Notes: generated by a model from the letters alone, not told the origin. DNA of 34,765 bases from an uncultured Lachnoclostridium sp. (GCA_947178155.1 CAMWXG010000011.1:1-34765); one strand, 5' to 3'. Positions 1 to 10,588 are shown, counted from the stretch's first letter. Translations and numbers: made by a program.

Positions 1-306
1 GTCATATATTGGCAGAAGATAATTAGCAGGATAACCATTATCAGTTAAAAGTTTTGTTTTCTTTTGAATGAGAGCGTTTCTTCTATTAATATATGAAAAA
101 CTTTCATTACTTGTTTCTTCTTGGGAAAATAGTGATAAACGAGCCAGATTCGCTGAAATTTTAATTATTTCGTGCTGAATGGTTTCAAGCTCTGGAAATA
201 GTGTACAAAGCTTTTCATAGCGTTCATCAATAATATGGCTGTTTTTTAAACGTGTCATATCATATTCATACATAATATTCTGATACTGCGTAGTTGAAAT
301 TCCCAT
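1..306 (-). CDS. DnaC/DnaI-like replicative helicase loader (ATP-binding protein), N-terminal part only, truncated by window edge
   Basis: Minus-strand ORF starting at 304-306, translating MGISTTQYQNIMYEYDMTRLKNSHIIDERYEKLCTLFPELE...LLTDNGYPANYLLPIYD; resembles the N-terminus of clostridial DnaC-like loaders and lies directly downstream of a DnaD-domain gene. Confidence 0.7.
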   Translation of the reverse strand, partial: MGISTTQYQNIMYEYDMTRLKNSHIIDERYEKLCTLFPELETIQHEIIKISANLARLSLFSQEETSNESFSYINRRNALIQKKTKLLTDNGYPANYLLPIYD

Positions 307-352
307 AAAAATCTCCTGTCATAATGTATTTAATGTGAGAAGCATGTCTGTA

Positions 353-1732
353 TTATCCACGCTTAAGAAGTTTTTGTTCCAACTCATCAACATCTGATTG
401 AGAAGTTCCTCTTTGTTGAAAGTTGTTAAATTGGTTTTTATTTTGTGGTTTTGCAGTAGCTTTTTGAGCAGTTTTATTTTTTTTCTGTTCAGCTTTATTT
501 TTGGCATAGAGTTCATCTGCCTTTTTAACATCTTGTAATGTATGTACATCTTTTTTGTGCCAGTTGTCAAGTATGCCATCTGCATATTTAAAATCAGCTT
601 TCTGCAATTTTAACATAGTACGGCTGCATGCATCAAGTATAACAGATAAATCCATATTCCATTCATTCATCCATTTATGTGTGAACTGCTTTTCGATAAC
701 TGCAAGAGGGCGTCCAAGTGCAAATGCCTTGGATATTGATGTATGTGCAGAATTATAACTAACTGATACAGATTTCGCTTCTTCTGGTGTTTTTACATTT
801 TGCTCGTCCCATGATATAGCCACAGCCTGAATATAATTTACATTAGTTTTTCCAAGTGAGATACAATATTCATATAAATGTAGTAATAAATCAACTGAAA
901 AATTAAGGTTATCATACAAATATGAAATAAGCTGAATTTCTTTAGAGCTTAAAGGGCGGTTAAGGTATTTTTCTATAACACGGCATATCCAGTTGAATTC
1001 TGTATTGTTGGCGAGCTGTTGTGCCTGTTCTTTAGTTATATTAATTTCTATGTATGCTCCGTTTTTTTTCTCTGTTTGATTATTGTCAGAAACAGATGAA
1101 TCAGCAGGAGCATCTGTTGCAGCAACTATATTATTAGAGTTTTCTGTTTCTTCTATACTAGTTGTATTGTTAGTTTGATTTGAATTGTTCTTATTTACAA
1201 CAGGCTTTTTTGGTGTATTCAAATTATTGTTTTCAGAAGTGCTATTTTTTAATGTATTCAAATCATTATTAGTATAATTGTCATTTTTTGGTATGTCTGT
1301 ATTACTTTTGGCAGTAGCATTATTTTGAGTGTATGCATCGCTTTTTGATATATTTGAAGTATTGTGTTCATAAGTGCTATTTTGCGATAGTGGTAAATTA
1401 TTAAGATTCTTGGCAGCGTTTTTAGAAGCAGTACCGGGATTTAGCAGTTCAACTCCTGTCATCTGCCCGTTTTGGGAATTTCTTGATATATATATAAGAT
1501 TATTTTTTTCCCAATATTTAAGCGCACGTATAATATCATTTTCAGTATTATCCATCATATCAGCCAGTGCAGAAACTGATATGTTTGTATCGCCAGACTG
1601 TATACATTTGCATAGGAAGAGGTATACTTTGACATAGCTTCCGTTTGCTGCAATCATATAATTATCAATAAATGTATTAAAGATATATGTTACAGAAGGC
1701 ATACAGCTTGAGCATTTTAATAACGTATCCAT
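353..1732 (-). CDS. DnaD-domain replication initiation protein
   Basis: 459 aa; N-terminal winged-helix-like region, Asn-rich low-complexity linker, C-terminal DnaD-like segment with YIQAVAISW; paired with the helicase loader. Confidence 0.85.
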   Translation of the reverse strand: MDTLLKCSSCMPSVTYIFNTFIDNYMIAANGSYVKVYLFLCKCIQSGDTNISVSALADMMDNTENDIIRALKYWEKNNLIYISRNSQNGQMTGVELLNPGTASKNAAKNLNNLPLSQNSTYEHNTSNISKSDAYTQNNATAKSNTDIPKNDNYTNNDLNTLKNSTSENNNLNTPKKPVVNKNNSNQTNNTTSIEETENSNNIVAATDAPADSSVSDNNQTEKKNGAYIEINITKEQAQQLANNTEFNWICRVIEKYLNRPLSSKEIQLISYLYDNLNFSVDLLLHLYEYCISLGKTNVNYIQAVAISWDEQNVKTPEEAKSVSVSYNSAHTSISKAFALGRPLAVIEKQFTHKWMNEWNMDLSVILDACSRTMLKLQKADFKYADGILDNWHKKDVHTLQDVKKADELYAKNKAEQKKNKTAQKATAKPQNKNQFNNFQQRGTSQSDVDELEQKLLKRG

Positions 1733-1840
1733 AATTTCCTCCTTTTGATTAATTACTATTATAGTTATAGTTGTCGCTACAGTTTAGCTTTTGTTTTATG
1801 TTGTTTAATAGGGAAGTGCTGTAATCGCAACGGTATACTA

Positions 1841-2167
1841 ACTAGTACAACCCGATTTAATTAACCATACCTTTTGCTGGTCTGCTTTTCCGATAGCACA
1901 GGCGTAAAATCCTCAACGTAGCCCGCTACGCCTACGTTTTTACACCTGCACTCTCAAAAAAGCATACTCACCAAAAGATAAGGTAATTAAATTGGATTAT
2001 ACTAGTACAACGTTTCTTAGTCACTCATACACTTAGTACTTGCTATTTCCGCTATCGCTGCGTTGTCGTCAGTCAACAATGCCACCGCATTGCCTCCTTC
2101 CTCCGCCTTGCGCTGACAAAAATATCAAGCACTAAGTATATGGGGATTAAGGAAACGTTATACTAGT
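1841..2167. repeat. Two tandem ~160-bp imperfect-palindrome units bounded by ACTAGTA(C/T)AA(C/T)
   Basis: ACTAGTACAAC at 1841 and 2001, ACTAGT at 2162. Unit 1 arms: actagtacaacccgatttaattaaccataccttttgctgg versus reverse complement actagtataatccaatttaattaccttatcttttggtg. Unit 2 arms: actagtacaacgtttcttagtcactcatacacttagtacttgctatt versus actagtataacgtttccttaatccccatatacttagtgcttgatatt. Confidence 0.8.
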
Positions 2168-2193
2168 TAGCTGGCTGTGGAGCCTATACTTTG

Positions 2194-3573
2194 CTATTTA
2201 AGTAAGTCCTCGCCTATATTTACTACATCGCCTGCGCCCATAGTGATAATTAAATCACCTGGCTGACATTTCTTAATAAGGAATTCTTCAATCTCTTTAA
2301 ATGAAGGAAAGTAATATGCTTCTTTATTAAGTTCTGCAAGTTCTTCTTTGAGATTAAGTGAGGATACGATTCCTGTATCAACTTCTCTTGAAGCGTATAT
2401 ATCTGTAAGCACAACGTTTTCAGCAATAGAAAGAGCATCAGCAAATTCATGAAGAAACTCAATAGTTCTTGAGTATGTATGTGGCTGAAATACACACCAG
2501 AGATGTTTGTGTGGATAATCGGCAGCAGTTGTAAGAGTTGCCTTTATCTCCGTTGGGTGATGGGCATAGTCATCTATAACAGTTACCCCGTTAAATGTAC
2601 CTTTTAATTCAAAACGTCTCCCTGTTCCACCAAATGAATTAAGTCCTTTGGCTATTATATCATCAGGAATGTTGTAAAATTTGGCAATAGCAGCTACAGC
2701 AAGTGCATTTTCTATGTTATGCCTGCCAGGAACATTGAGGACAATATGACAGCTTGTATGATTTTCTTTATCCTTTAAATCAAATGAGACACACATATTT
2801 TCATCAAAAGAGATATTTTCAGCTGTGTAATCAGCACTATTTTCAATGCCAAAGGTTACAATTTTACATTGAAGGTCAGATGTGATTTCATCAAGCCTAT
2901 CAGTAGTACTGTTTATAGCAAGTATACCATTTTCAGGTATCAGCCTGGCAAATTTTTTGAAAGAGCTACGTATATCTTCAAGGTCCTTAAAAAAATCAAG
3001 GTGGTCAGCATCAATATTTAAGATTATGCCTGCGGTAGGATAGAATTTCAAAAAGCTGTTTGTGTATTCACATGCTTCTGTGATAAAGTTGTCTGAATGA
3101 CCTACACGTATATTTCCGTTAATTGCATCAAGTATTCCACCTACAGATATAGTAGGGTCTTTATCTGCTGCAAGAAAAATATGTGAAAGCATGGAAGTAG
3201 CTGTGGTTTTCCCATGTGTGCCAGCCACAGCTATTGAGTTGACATAATTCTTCATTACCTGCCCAACCATTTCAGCGCGGTTTATCATAGGTATGCCAAG
3301 CTCCTTTGCGGCTATATATTCAGGGTTATCGGGATGTATAGCCGCAGTATATACTATAAAATCTATGTCTTTAGTTATATTTGAAGCATTTTGTCCATAT
3401 ATTATATGGACACCCAGTGATGATAGATGTTTTGTTATTTTACTTTCTGTCTTATCTGAGCCATATACGGTAAAACCATATTCATGAAAGAGTTGTGCGA
3501 AACCGCTCATGCTTATTCCGCCAATGCCGATAAAATATGCTTTACATGGTTTTTTCAGATCAATATGATACAT
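2194..3573 (-). CDS. murC: UDP-N-acetylmuramate--L-alanine ligase
   Basis: 459 aa; YFIGIGGISMSGFAQ, AGTHGKTTATSM, DDYAHHPTEI motifs of Mur ligases/MurC. Confidence 0.97.
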   Translation of the reverse strand: MYHIDLKKPCKAYFIGIGGISMSGFAQLFHEYGFTVYGSDKTESKITKHLSSLGVHIIYGQNASNITKDIDFIVYTAAIHPDNPEYIAAKELGIPMINRAEMVGQVMKNYVNSIAVAGTHGKTTATSMLSHIFLAADKDPTISVGGILDAINGNIRVGHSDNFITEACEYTNSFLKFYPTAGIILNIDADHLDFFKDLEDIRSSFKKFARLIPENGILAINSTTDRLDEITSDLQCKIVTFGIENSADYTAENISFDENMCVSFDLKDKENHTSCHIVLNVPGRHNIENALAVAAIAKFYNIPDDIIAKGLNSFGGTGRRFELKGTFNGVTVIDDYAHHPTEIKATLTTAADYPHKHLWCVFQPHTYSRTIEFLHEFADALSIAENVVLTDIYASREVDTGIVSSLNLKEELAELNKEAYYFPSFKEIEEFLIKKCQPGDLIITMGAGDVVNIGEDLLK

Positions 3574-3829
3574 AGTGACACCGTCCTATTCTATATTATA
3601 TTATGAAATAATTGTGGTTAGCAATAACTAATAGCTAGTTATTGTCATTAATTATGTTATAATATTAAATGTATTATAACATACTATTTTTAATTATAGT
3701 AGATGTGGCGGAAAATACAATTGCTAAAAATGCTTTTAGTAAAATTGCACATAAATTATGGCACATTTTGGTAATGTATACAAATTGCATAAAAAATGTA
3801 AAAAAAATTTCAAAATTTAGTAAAATTTA

Positions 3830-3858
3830 TTCACAATTTGTTAATGATATGCTATAAT
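3830..3858 (+). promoter_or_regulatory. Sigma-A type promoter for glgC: TTCACA-17-TATAAT with extended -10 (TGC)
   Basis: ttcaca 3830-3835, 17-bp spacer, tgcTATAAT with -10 at 3853-3858. Confidence 0.7.
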
Positions 3859-3967
3859 ACATTCGTAAGAAAGTAAATACTATTTAATATGGATGTCAAT
3901 AATATTTATTGAGATTTTTCTCGGATTAAAGAAGTATATTCCATATAAATACAACGGGGGTGATCGC

Positions 3968-5242
3968 GTGATTAAAAAAGAAATGATAGCAATGTTACTT
4001 GCAGGCGGACAAGGTTCACGTCTGGGCGTGCTTACAGCTGATGTTGCCAAACCAGCGGTAGCTTTTGGAGGTAAGTACAGGATTATTGATTTTCCACTTA
4101 GTAATTGTATTAACTCAGGTGTTGATACAGTTGGTGTACTGACACAGTACCAGCCGTTACGTCTGAATACGCATATAGGTATAGGTATACCATGGGATTT
4201 GGATAGGAATGTTGGCGGAGTGTCAATATTGCCGCCATATGAGAAAAGCAATAGCAGTGAATGGTATACAGGTACAGCAAATGCCATATACCAGAATATG
4301 AAATACATGGAGTATTATAATCCGGAATATGTTCTTATACTTGGAGGAGATCATATTTATAAGATGGATTATGAAGTTATGCTTGACTTCCATAAAGCAA
4401 GTAAGGCAGATGTTACACTGGCAACTATACCTGTACCTATGGAAGAGGCAAGTCGTTTTGGTGTAGTTATAACTGATGAAAGCAAGCGTATTCTTGAGTT
4501 TGAAGAAAAACCTGAGCATCCACGCAGTAATCTTGCATCTATGGGTATTTACATTTTTTCATGGCCTGTACTTAGGGATTCTTTACTTAAGCTAAAAGAC
4601 CAGCCGTCATGTGATTTTGGTAAGCATATTATCCCATACTGCTATGAGCAGGGTAAGAGGATTTTTGCATATGAGTATAACGGATATTGGAAAGATGTAG
4701 GAACACTTGGTTCATATTGGCAGGCCAATATGGAGCTTATTGACCTTATACCGATATTTAATTTGTATGAGGAATTTTGGAAGATATATACAAAGAGCGA
4801 TAATATTACACCGCAATATATTTCAGGCAATGCTGTAATTGACAAAGCAATTATAGGTGAGGGCGCCGAGATATTTGGTGAAGTTCACAATTCAGTAATT
4901 GGTTCAGGTGTTCATATAGCTCCTGGAGCAATAGTAAGAGATTCTATTATAATGACGGATGCTGAGATTGGAAGCAATACAGTAGTTGATAAGTCAATTA
5001 TAGCAGAGAAAGTAAAGATAGGCTCAAGTTGTGTGCTTGGTACAGGTAAAGATGTGCCTAATAAGATTAAACCTGATGTATATTCATTTGGACTGGTAAC
5101 TATTGGCGAGGACAGTATAGTGCCTGATAATGTTCAGATAGGAAAAAACACTGCTATTTCAGGTGTTACAGACATAAGTGATTATCCAGGAGGAATACTT
5201 GAAAGCGGTGAGACTTTAATTAAGGTAGGTGAGAAGATATGA
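3968..5242 (+). CDS. glgC: Glucose-1-phosphate adenylyltransferase
   Basis: [42 protein letters not shown] start at 3968 preferred over the track's ATG at 3893 because GGGGGTG lies just upstream and the 25-residue extension is atypical. Confidence 0.95.
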   Translation: MIKKEMIAMLLAGGQGSRLGVLTADVAKPAVAFGGKYRIIDFPLSNCINSGVDTVGVLTQYQPLRLNTHIGIGIPWDLDRNVGGVSILPPYEKSNSSEWYTGTANAIYQNMKYMEYYNPEYVLILGGDHIYKMDYEVMLDFHKASKADVTLATIPVPMEEASRFGVVITDESKRILEFEEKPEHPRSNLASMGIYIFSWPVLRDSLLKLKDQPSCDFGKHIIPYCYEQGKRIFAYEYNGYWKDVGTLGSYWQANMELIDLIPIFNLYEEFWKIYTKSDNITPQYISGNAVIDKAIIGEGAEIFGEVHNSVIGSGVHIAPGAIVRDSIIMTDAEIGSNTVVDKSIIAEKVKIGSSCVLGTGKDVPNKIKPDVYSFGLVTIGEDSIVPDNVQIGKNTAISGVTDISDYPGGILESGETLIKVGEKI

Positions 5243-6360
5243 GAGCAATAGGTATTGTATTAGCTGGAGGTAACAGCAGCAGGATGAAGGAACTCTCAAA
5301 TAAGCGTGCAGTGGCAGCTATGCCTATTGCGGGAGGGTACCGTAGTATTGATTTTGTACTCAGCAGCATGAGTAATTCACATATACAGAAAGTTGCAGTA
5401 TACACACAATATAATGCAAAATCATTGAATGAACACCTTAATTCATCAAAGTGGTGGGATTTCGGAAGAAAGCAGGGCGGACTTTATATATTTACACCAA
5501 CTACTACACCTAATAATAGTTATTGGTATAGGGGTACAGCAGATGCGATAGCACAGAATTTGGATTTTCTTAAAAATAGTCACGAGCCATATGTTGTAAT
5601 AGCTTCAGGTGATGGTATCTACAAGCTTGATTATGCAAAGGTACTTGAATATCACATAGCTAAAAAAGCAGATTTTACTGTGGTCACAGCAAACATACAG
5701 GGACAGGATGATCCAAGTCGTTTTGGAGTTATAAAGACAGACTCTGATGGAAGGGTAACAGATTTTGAAGAAAAGCCTATAAGTGCTGAGGGATATCAGG
5801 TATCTGCCGGTATATATATTGTACGTCGTAGACAGTTGATTGAGCTGATTGAGAAATCAGTGGAAGAGGAAAGATATGATTTTGTAAAAGATATTCTTAT
5901 AAGATACAAAGGTATAAAGAGAGTATATGCATATCCTATTGACACATATTGGAGCAATATTTCATCAGTAGAGTCATATTTTAGTACAAATATGGATTTC
6001 TTAAAAGATGATGTACGCAATTACTTCTTTAAGCAGTATCCAAATGTATACTCAAAAGTACAAGATTTACCACCTGCAAAATATAACAATGGTTCTTCAG
6101 TTAAAAACAGCCTTGTTTCGAGTGGATGTATTATTAATGGAAATGTTGAAGGTTCAATACTGTTTAAAAATGTATATGTTGGCAATAACTGTTCAATTAA
6201 GAATTCTATCATATTAAATGATGTGTATATAGGTGATAATACTCATATTGAAAACTGTATTATGGAGAGCAGGGATACAATACGCGCCAATTCTGATTAC
6301 AAAGGTGAAAATGGCGAGATTAAGATTATTGTAGAAAAGAATGAAAGATACGCACTATAG
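5239..6360 (+). CDS. glgD: GlgD-like glucose-1-phosphate adenylyltransferase subunit
   Basis: [38 protein letters not shown]; degenerate nucleotidyltransferase motif; ATGA overlap with glgC. Confidence 0.93.
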   Translation: MRAIGIVLAGGNSSRMKELSNKRAVAAMPIAGGYRSIDFVLSSMSNSHIQKVAVYTQYNAKSLNEHLNSSKWWDFGRKQGGLYIFTPTTTPNNSYWYRGTADAIAQNLDFLKNSHEPYVVIASGDGIYKLDYAKVLEYHIAKKADFTVVTANIQGQDDPSRFGVIKTDSDGRVTDFEEKPISAEGYQVSAGIYIVRRRQLIELIEKSVEEERYDFVKDILIRYKGIKRVYAYPIDTYWSNISSVESYFSTNMDFLKDDVRNYFFKQYPNVYSKVQDLPPAKYNNGSSVKNSLVSSGCIINGNVEGSILFKNVYVGNNCSIKNSIILNDVYIGDNTHIENCIMESRDTIRANSDYKGENGEIKIIVEKNERYAL

Positions 6361-6399
6361 GTAAGGAATTTTTCCGAACAACCAAAGGGGGTTAATTAG

Positions 6400-6687
6400 G
6401 TGGAAATAACAGACATAAGAGTACGTAAAATCACGAAAGAAGGGAAGATGAAGGCAGTAGTTTCAATGACTTTAGATGATGAATTTGTAGTTCATGACAT
6501 AAAAGTTATTGATGGTGATAAAGGGTTGTTTATCGCAATGCCGAGCAGACGTGCCAGAGATGGTGAATTTAGGGATATAGCACATCCTATTAATTCAAAA
6601 ACACGTGAAATAATGCAAAAAGTGATTTTAGAAAAGTATGAGCAGGCAGTTAATGATCTGGAAGACTATAGTGAGCATAATGACTAG
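6400..6687 (+). CDS. spoVG: SpoVG family regulator (RNA/DNA-binding)
   Basis: [51 protein letters not shown]...[20 protein letters not shown] start with AAAGGGGG upstream. Confidence 0.96.
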   Translation: MEITDIRVRKITKEGKMKAVVSMTLDDEFVVHDIKVIDGDKGLFIAMPSRRARDGEFRDIAHPINSKTREIMQKVILEKYEQAVNDLEDYSEHND

Positions 6688-6706
6688 AATATAATGTATA
6701 AGCTTA

Positions 6707-6740
6707 ACAAAAAGCATCGATATTTATCGGTGCTTTTTGT
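6707..6740 (+). terminator. Intrinsic terminator after spoVG
   Basis: aaaaagcatcgatatttatcggtgctttttg stem-loop with T-tract. Confidence 0.85.
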
Positions 6741-6859
6741 CTATATTATATTTTGTTCATTCCCACGGTTTGCACTCCCCATAAAAAGCAATTTTCAAAT
6801 ACGTCCTGAGGCTGAATTACAACAAATTTGTAAAATTTTCAAAAAATTTACAAAAATGC

Positions 6860-6888
6860 TTGCAAAAGTCTTAAAAAGAGTGTATACT
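6860..6888 (+). promoter_or_regulatory. Sigma-A promoter of the S10 operon: TTGCAA-17-TATACT
   Basis: TTGCAA 6860-6865 and TATACT 6883-6888, 17-bp spacing, about 300 nt upstream of rpsJ. Confidence 0.8.
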
Positions 6889-6894
6889 AGCAAC

Positions 6895-7185
6895 TGCTGT
6901 GACATTGATAGCTGTGAAGCATGAGGTTGCTGTTGTATATATAACAGGTTTTCTGTGGAGCGAATGTCAAGTTAGGAAAACTGGCGACAAGTCACTGTAC
7001 AATAATTAGAGAAATTCGTAAAGTTATTACGAAATTTTATAGGGTATTTTTGTGCTTGATTAATGTATTTTGATTAGAACAAGACACACCCGGATAAGTG
7101 TACAGTCACCGCTTGTTGTGCTGAAATTAACAGACAAGGATATTTCTATCTAAATAAATGTCTGTAAAAGTGCGAAAAGGAGGCG
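6895..7185 (+). promoter_or_regulatory. Structured ~300-nt 5' leader of the S10 operon
   Basis: Pairings: tgacatt 6900/aatgtca 6963; aaattcgtaa/ttacgaaattt 7011-7037; acaag..actgtac ~6987-7000 with gtacagt..cttgt ~7100-7116; cagaca/tgtctg 7131-7168. Confidence 0.6.
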
Positions 7186-7194
7186 GCTTTTTTT

Positions 7195-7512
7195 ATGGCA
7201 ACAAATATTATGAGAATTACACTCAAGGCATATGACCACAATCAGATTGATCATGCTGCTGGAAAGATTATTGAGACGGTAAAAAAGACTGGAGCAAAGG
7301 TCAGCGGTCCAGTACCTCTTCCTACAAAGAAAGAGGTAGTTACAATTCTTCGTGCAGTACACAAATATAAGGACTCAAGAGAGCAGTTTGAGCAGAGGAC
7401 ACATAAAAGATTGATTGATGTCATTGCTCCTACACAAAAGACCATAGAAGCTCTTACAAAGATGGAGATGCCATCAGGTGTAGCTGTAGTTCTTAAAATG
7501 AAAGAAAAGTAA
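7195..7512 (+). CDS. rpsJ: 30S ribosomal protein S10
   Basis: [40 protein letters not shown]. Confidence 0.98.
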   Translation: MATNIMRITLKAYDHNQIDHAAGKIIETVKKTGAKVSGPVPLPTKKEVVTILRAVHKYKDSREQFEQRTHKRLIDVIAPTQKTIEALTKMEMPSGVAVVLKMKEK

Positions 7513-7596
7513 TTAGTTTATCAGCCATCTGGCTAGAATGATTTTAATGTCACAGAATGTTAAAATCCGCTGTAGATTAACAGGAGGTATATAATA

Positions 7597-8280
7597 ATGA
7601 AAAAAGGTATTTTGGCAACGAAAATCGGTATGACACAGATTTTCAATGACAACGGAGTATTAACTCCGGTTACTGTACTTGAAGCAGGTCCATGTTATGT
7701 AACACAGGTAAAGACTGCAGAAAATGATGGGTACAGTGCTGTTCAGGTGGGCTTTGTTGATAAGAAGGACAAGATTATCACAAAGGATGCTGTCGGCAGA
7801 AAAGAAGTAAAGAGAATTCATGGCGTAAATAAGCCACAACAGGGACATTTTGCAAAAGCGGGTGTTTCTGGTAAAAGGTATCTGAAAGAATTTAAATTTG
7901 AAAACGCTGAAGAGTATGCTCTAGGTCAGGAGATTAAGGCTGATATCTTTGCAGCAGGCGACAAAGTTGATGCAACAGGAACATCAAAGGGTAAAGGGTT
8001 CCAAGGTGCAATTAAAAGACATGGTTTGCACAGAGGACCTATGGGGCATGGTTCAAAGTTCCACAGACATGCAGGTTCAAATGGTGCATGTTCTGATCCA
8101 AGCCGCGTGTTCAAAGGTAAGAAAATGCCAGGACATATGGGTGCTGAGAAAGTTACAATCCAGAATCTTGAAGTAGTAAGGGTTGATGCTGATAAGAACC
8201 TTATTTTGGTTAAAGGTGCAGTACCAGGACCTAAAAAGGCATGTGTGGTATTAAAAGAGAGCGTTAAAGGCGGGAAATAA
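7597..8280 (+). CDS. rplC: 50S ribosomal protein L3
   Basis: [14 protein letters not shown]...[34 protein letters not shown]. Confidence 0.98.
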   Translation: MKKGILATKIGMTQIFNDNGVLTPVTVLEAGPCYVTQVKTAENDGYSAVQVGFVDKKDKIITKDAVGRKEVKRIHGVNKPQQGHFAKAGVSGKRYLKEFKFENAEEYALGQEIKADIFAAGDKVDATGTSKGKGFQGAIKRHGLHRGPMGHGSKFHRHAGSNGACSDPSRVFKGKKMPGHMGAEKVTIQNLEVVRVDADKNLILVKGAVPGPKKACVVLKESVKGGK

Positions 8281-8306
8281 TTCTTTTGGAAAGGAGGAAT
8301 ACACAG

Positions 8307-8930
8307 ATGGCTAACGTATCTGTTTATAATATGGAAGGCAGCGAAGTTGGAAAGATTGATTTAAATGACAACGTATTTGCTGTTAAAGTAAATGAACATT
8401 TGGTTCACATGGCTGTAACATTACAGCTTGCAAATAAACGTCAGGGTACACAAAAGGCTAAGACACGTTCAGAAGTGAGCGGTGGTGGAAGAAAGCCTTG
8501 GAGACAAAAGGGAACAGGTCATGCAAGACAGGGTTCTATAAGAGCTCCACAGTGGACTGGCGGTGGAGTAGTATTCGCACCAAAGCCTAGAGATTATTCA
8601 TTTAAGATGAATAAGAAGGAAAAAGCAGGTGCTATGAAATCTGCACTTACAAGCAGGGTAAATGAAGAGAAGTTTCTTGTATTAGACTCACTTAAGTTTG
8701 ATGAGATTAAGACAAAGAAGATGGTAAATGTACTTGATGCATTAAAGGTAAAGAAAGCTCTTGTAATTCTTGACGGGGAAGATAATGCAAATGTTGCACT
8801 TTCTACAAGAAATATTGAAGGAGTAAAAGCTGTTAATACAAATGCAATTAATGTATATGATATCTTAAAATATGATACAGTTATTATTACTAAGAATGCA
8901 GTATCTAAGATTGAGGAGGTGTATGCATAA
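8307..8930 (+). CDS. rplD: 50S ribosomal protein L4
   Basis: [24 protein letters not shown] 8307 follows GGAAAGGAGG, preferred over the track start at 8286. Confidence 0.97.
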   Translation: MANVSVYNMEGSEVGKIDLNDNVFAVKVNEHLVHMAVTLQLANKRQGTQKAKTRSEVSGGGRKPWRQKGTGHARQGSIRAPQWTGGGVVFAPKPRDYSFKMNKKEKAGAMKSALTSRVNEEKFLVLDSLKFDEIKTKKMVNVLDALKVKKALVILDGEDNANVALSTRNIEGVKAVNTNAINVYDILKYDTVIITKNAVSKIEEVYA

Positions 8931-9229
8931 TGGCAGATTTAAAGTATTATGATATTATCCTAAAGCCAGTTGTAACTGAAAAGTCTATGTCTGCTATGGA
9001 GGACAAAACGTACACATTCCTTGTGCACACAGATGCAACAAAAACCCAGATAAAAGAAGCTGTTGAAAAGCTTTTTGAGGGAACAAAGGTTGATAAAGTC
9101 AATACAATGAATCTTGAAGGTAAGACTCGTCGTCGTGGAAGAACGTCAGGCAAGACTGCTAAGAAAAAGAAAGCTATTGTAAAGTTGACAAATGACAGCA
9201 AAGAAATAGAAATCTTTGAAGGTCTTTAA
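8930..9229 (+). CDS. rplW: 50S ribosomal protein L23
   Basis: YYDIILKPVVTEKSMSAMEDKTYTFLVH; TAATG overlap with rplD. Confidence 0.97.
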   Translation: MADLKYYDIILKPVVTEKSMSAMEDKTYTFLVHTDATKTQIKEAVEKLFEGTKVDKVNTMNLEGKTRRRGRTSGKTAKKKKAIVKLTNDSKEIEIFEGL

Positions 9230-9290
9230 AATATAGAGTGCCTGTTTGGAAAACCTATCGAACAGGAAGATATTGAAAGGAGAAAATGTC

Positions 9291-10136
9291 ATGGGAATTA
9301 AATCATTTAACCCATATACACCTTCCAGAAGACACATGACAGTTTCTGATAAAGTTGAAATAACAACTGATAAACCAGAAAAGTCTCTTACAGTGTCATT
9401 AAAGAAGAATGCTGGGCGCAACAGTCAGGGTAAGATTACAGTAAGACATCGCGGCGGCGGTTCTAGAAGAAAATATAGAATTATTGATTTTAAAAGGAAG
9501 AAAGATGGTATTCCTGCAACAGTTAAAAGTATTGAGTATGATCCTAACAGAACAGCAAATATTGCTTTGATAGCATATGTTGATGGTCAGAAAGCATATA
9601 TATTAGCACCGGAAGGACTTAAAGTAGGACAGAAGGTTATGAATGGCCCTACAGCAGAGATTGAGGTTGGAAATTGTCTTCCACTTGAAAATATTCCAGT
9701 AGGTACACAGATTCATAATATTGAGCTTTATCCTGGAAGAGGCGGACAGCTTGTACGTGCAGCAGGAAATGTTGCTCAGCTTATGGCTAAAGAAGGTAAG
9801 TATGCAACGCTTAGACTTCCATCAGGAGAAATGAGAATGGTACCTATTAACTGCAGAGCAACAATAGGTGTAATTGGTAATGGTGAGCACGCGCTTATAA
9901 ATATAGGTAAAGCAGGGCGTAAGCGTAACATGGGTATCAGACCTACAGTTCGTGGTTCTGTTATGAACCCTAATGACCATCCACATGGTGGTGGTGAAGG
10001 TAAGACAAGTGTCGGACGTCCAGGCCCTTGCACTCCGTGGGGTAAACCAGCTCTTGGCTTAAAGACTCGTAAGAAGCATAACAAGTCAGACAGGATGATA
10101 GTAAGAAGACGTGATGGCAAAGCTTTAGCTAAATAA
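9291..10136 (+). CDS. rplB: 50S ribosomal protein L2
   Basis: [21 protein letters not shown]...[28 protein letters not shown]; start at 9291 after AAAGGAG. Confidence 0.98.
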   Translation: MGIKSFNPYTPSRRHMTVSDKVEITTDKPEKSLTVSLKKNAGRNSQGKITVRHRGGGSRRKYRIIDFKRKKDGIPATVKSIEYDPNRTANIALIAYVDGQKAYILAPEGLKVGQKVMNGPTAEIEVGNCLPLENIPVGTQIHNIELYPGRGGQLVRAAGNVAQLMAKEGKYATLRLPSGEMRMVPINCRATIGVIGNGEHALINIGKAGRKRNMGIRPTVRGSVMNPNDHPHGGGEGKTSVGRPGPCTPWGKPALGLKTRKKHNKSDRMIVRRRDGKALAK

Positions 10137-10179
10137 AAGTAAAGTGTTTTGTGTAATAGTTTGAGCTTTGGATAGATTA

Positions 10180-10202
10180 GCCGGTGATATAAATATACCG
10201 GC
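10180..10202 (+). promoter_or_regulatory. Intergenic hairpin between rplB and rpsS
   Basis: gccggtgatataaatataccggc. Confidence 0.5.
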
Positions 10203-10217
10203 AGAATGGAGGATATA

Positions 10218-10490
10218 ATGGCACGTTCATTAAAAAAAGGCCCTTTTGCTGATGCAAGCCTTCTTAAGAAAGTAGATGCTCAGGTGGCATCAGGCGATAA
10301 GCAGGTTATTAAAACATGGTCTCGCCGTTCTACCATTTTCCCATCATTTGTTGGTTTAACATTCGCAGTACATGATGGAAGAAAGCATGTACCTGTATAT
10401 GTTACAGAGGATATGGTTGGACATAAGCTTGGTGAGTTCGTTGCAACAAGGACTTACAGAGGGCATGGTAAAGACGAGAAGAAACGTTAA
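10218..10490 (+). CDS. rpsS: 30S ribosomal protein S19
   Basis: [22 protein letters not shown]. Confidence 0.98.
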   Translation: MARSLKKGPFADASLLKKVDAQVASGDKQVIKTWSRRSTIFPSFVGLTFAVHDGRKHVPVYVTEDMVGHKLGEFVATRTYRGHGKDEKKR

Positions 10491-10561
10491 ACTAATTTAA
10501 GTTATATGCTAAAATAGTAAAGTTAAAATAATAAAAGAGAGTTAATATATTATTCAGATAT

Positions 10562-10588
10562 GCTATGTGTGGCACATGCCGCCATAGC
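10562..10588 (+). promoter_or_regulatory. Stable intergenic hairpin between rpsS and rplV
   Basis: GCTATGtGTGGCacatGCCGCCATAGC, 11 pairs with one bulge. Confidence 0.65.

Noticed and set aside
3669-3857. 62-aa ORF in the murC-glgC spacer
   Set aside because: Overlaps the inverted repeat and glgC promoter; no Shine-Dalgarno
6694-6924. 76-aa ORF after spoVG
   Set aside because: It spans the spoVG terminator and the S10-operon promoter; no ribosome-binding site or recognisable protein
9776-10120. 114-aa minus-strand ORF within rplB
   Set aside because: Antisense to a highly conserved ribosomal gene; typical shadow ORF
10487-10515. Possible promoter in the rpsS-rplV gap (TGCTAAAAT)
   Set aside because: Extended -10 present but the -35 region (TTAAAC) is poor; not enough support
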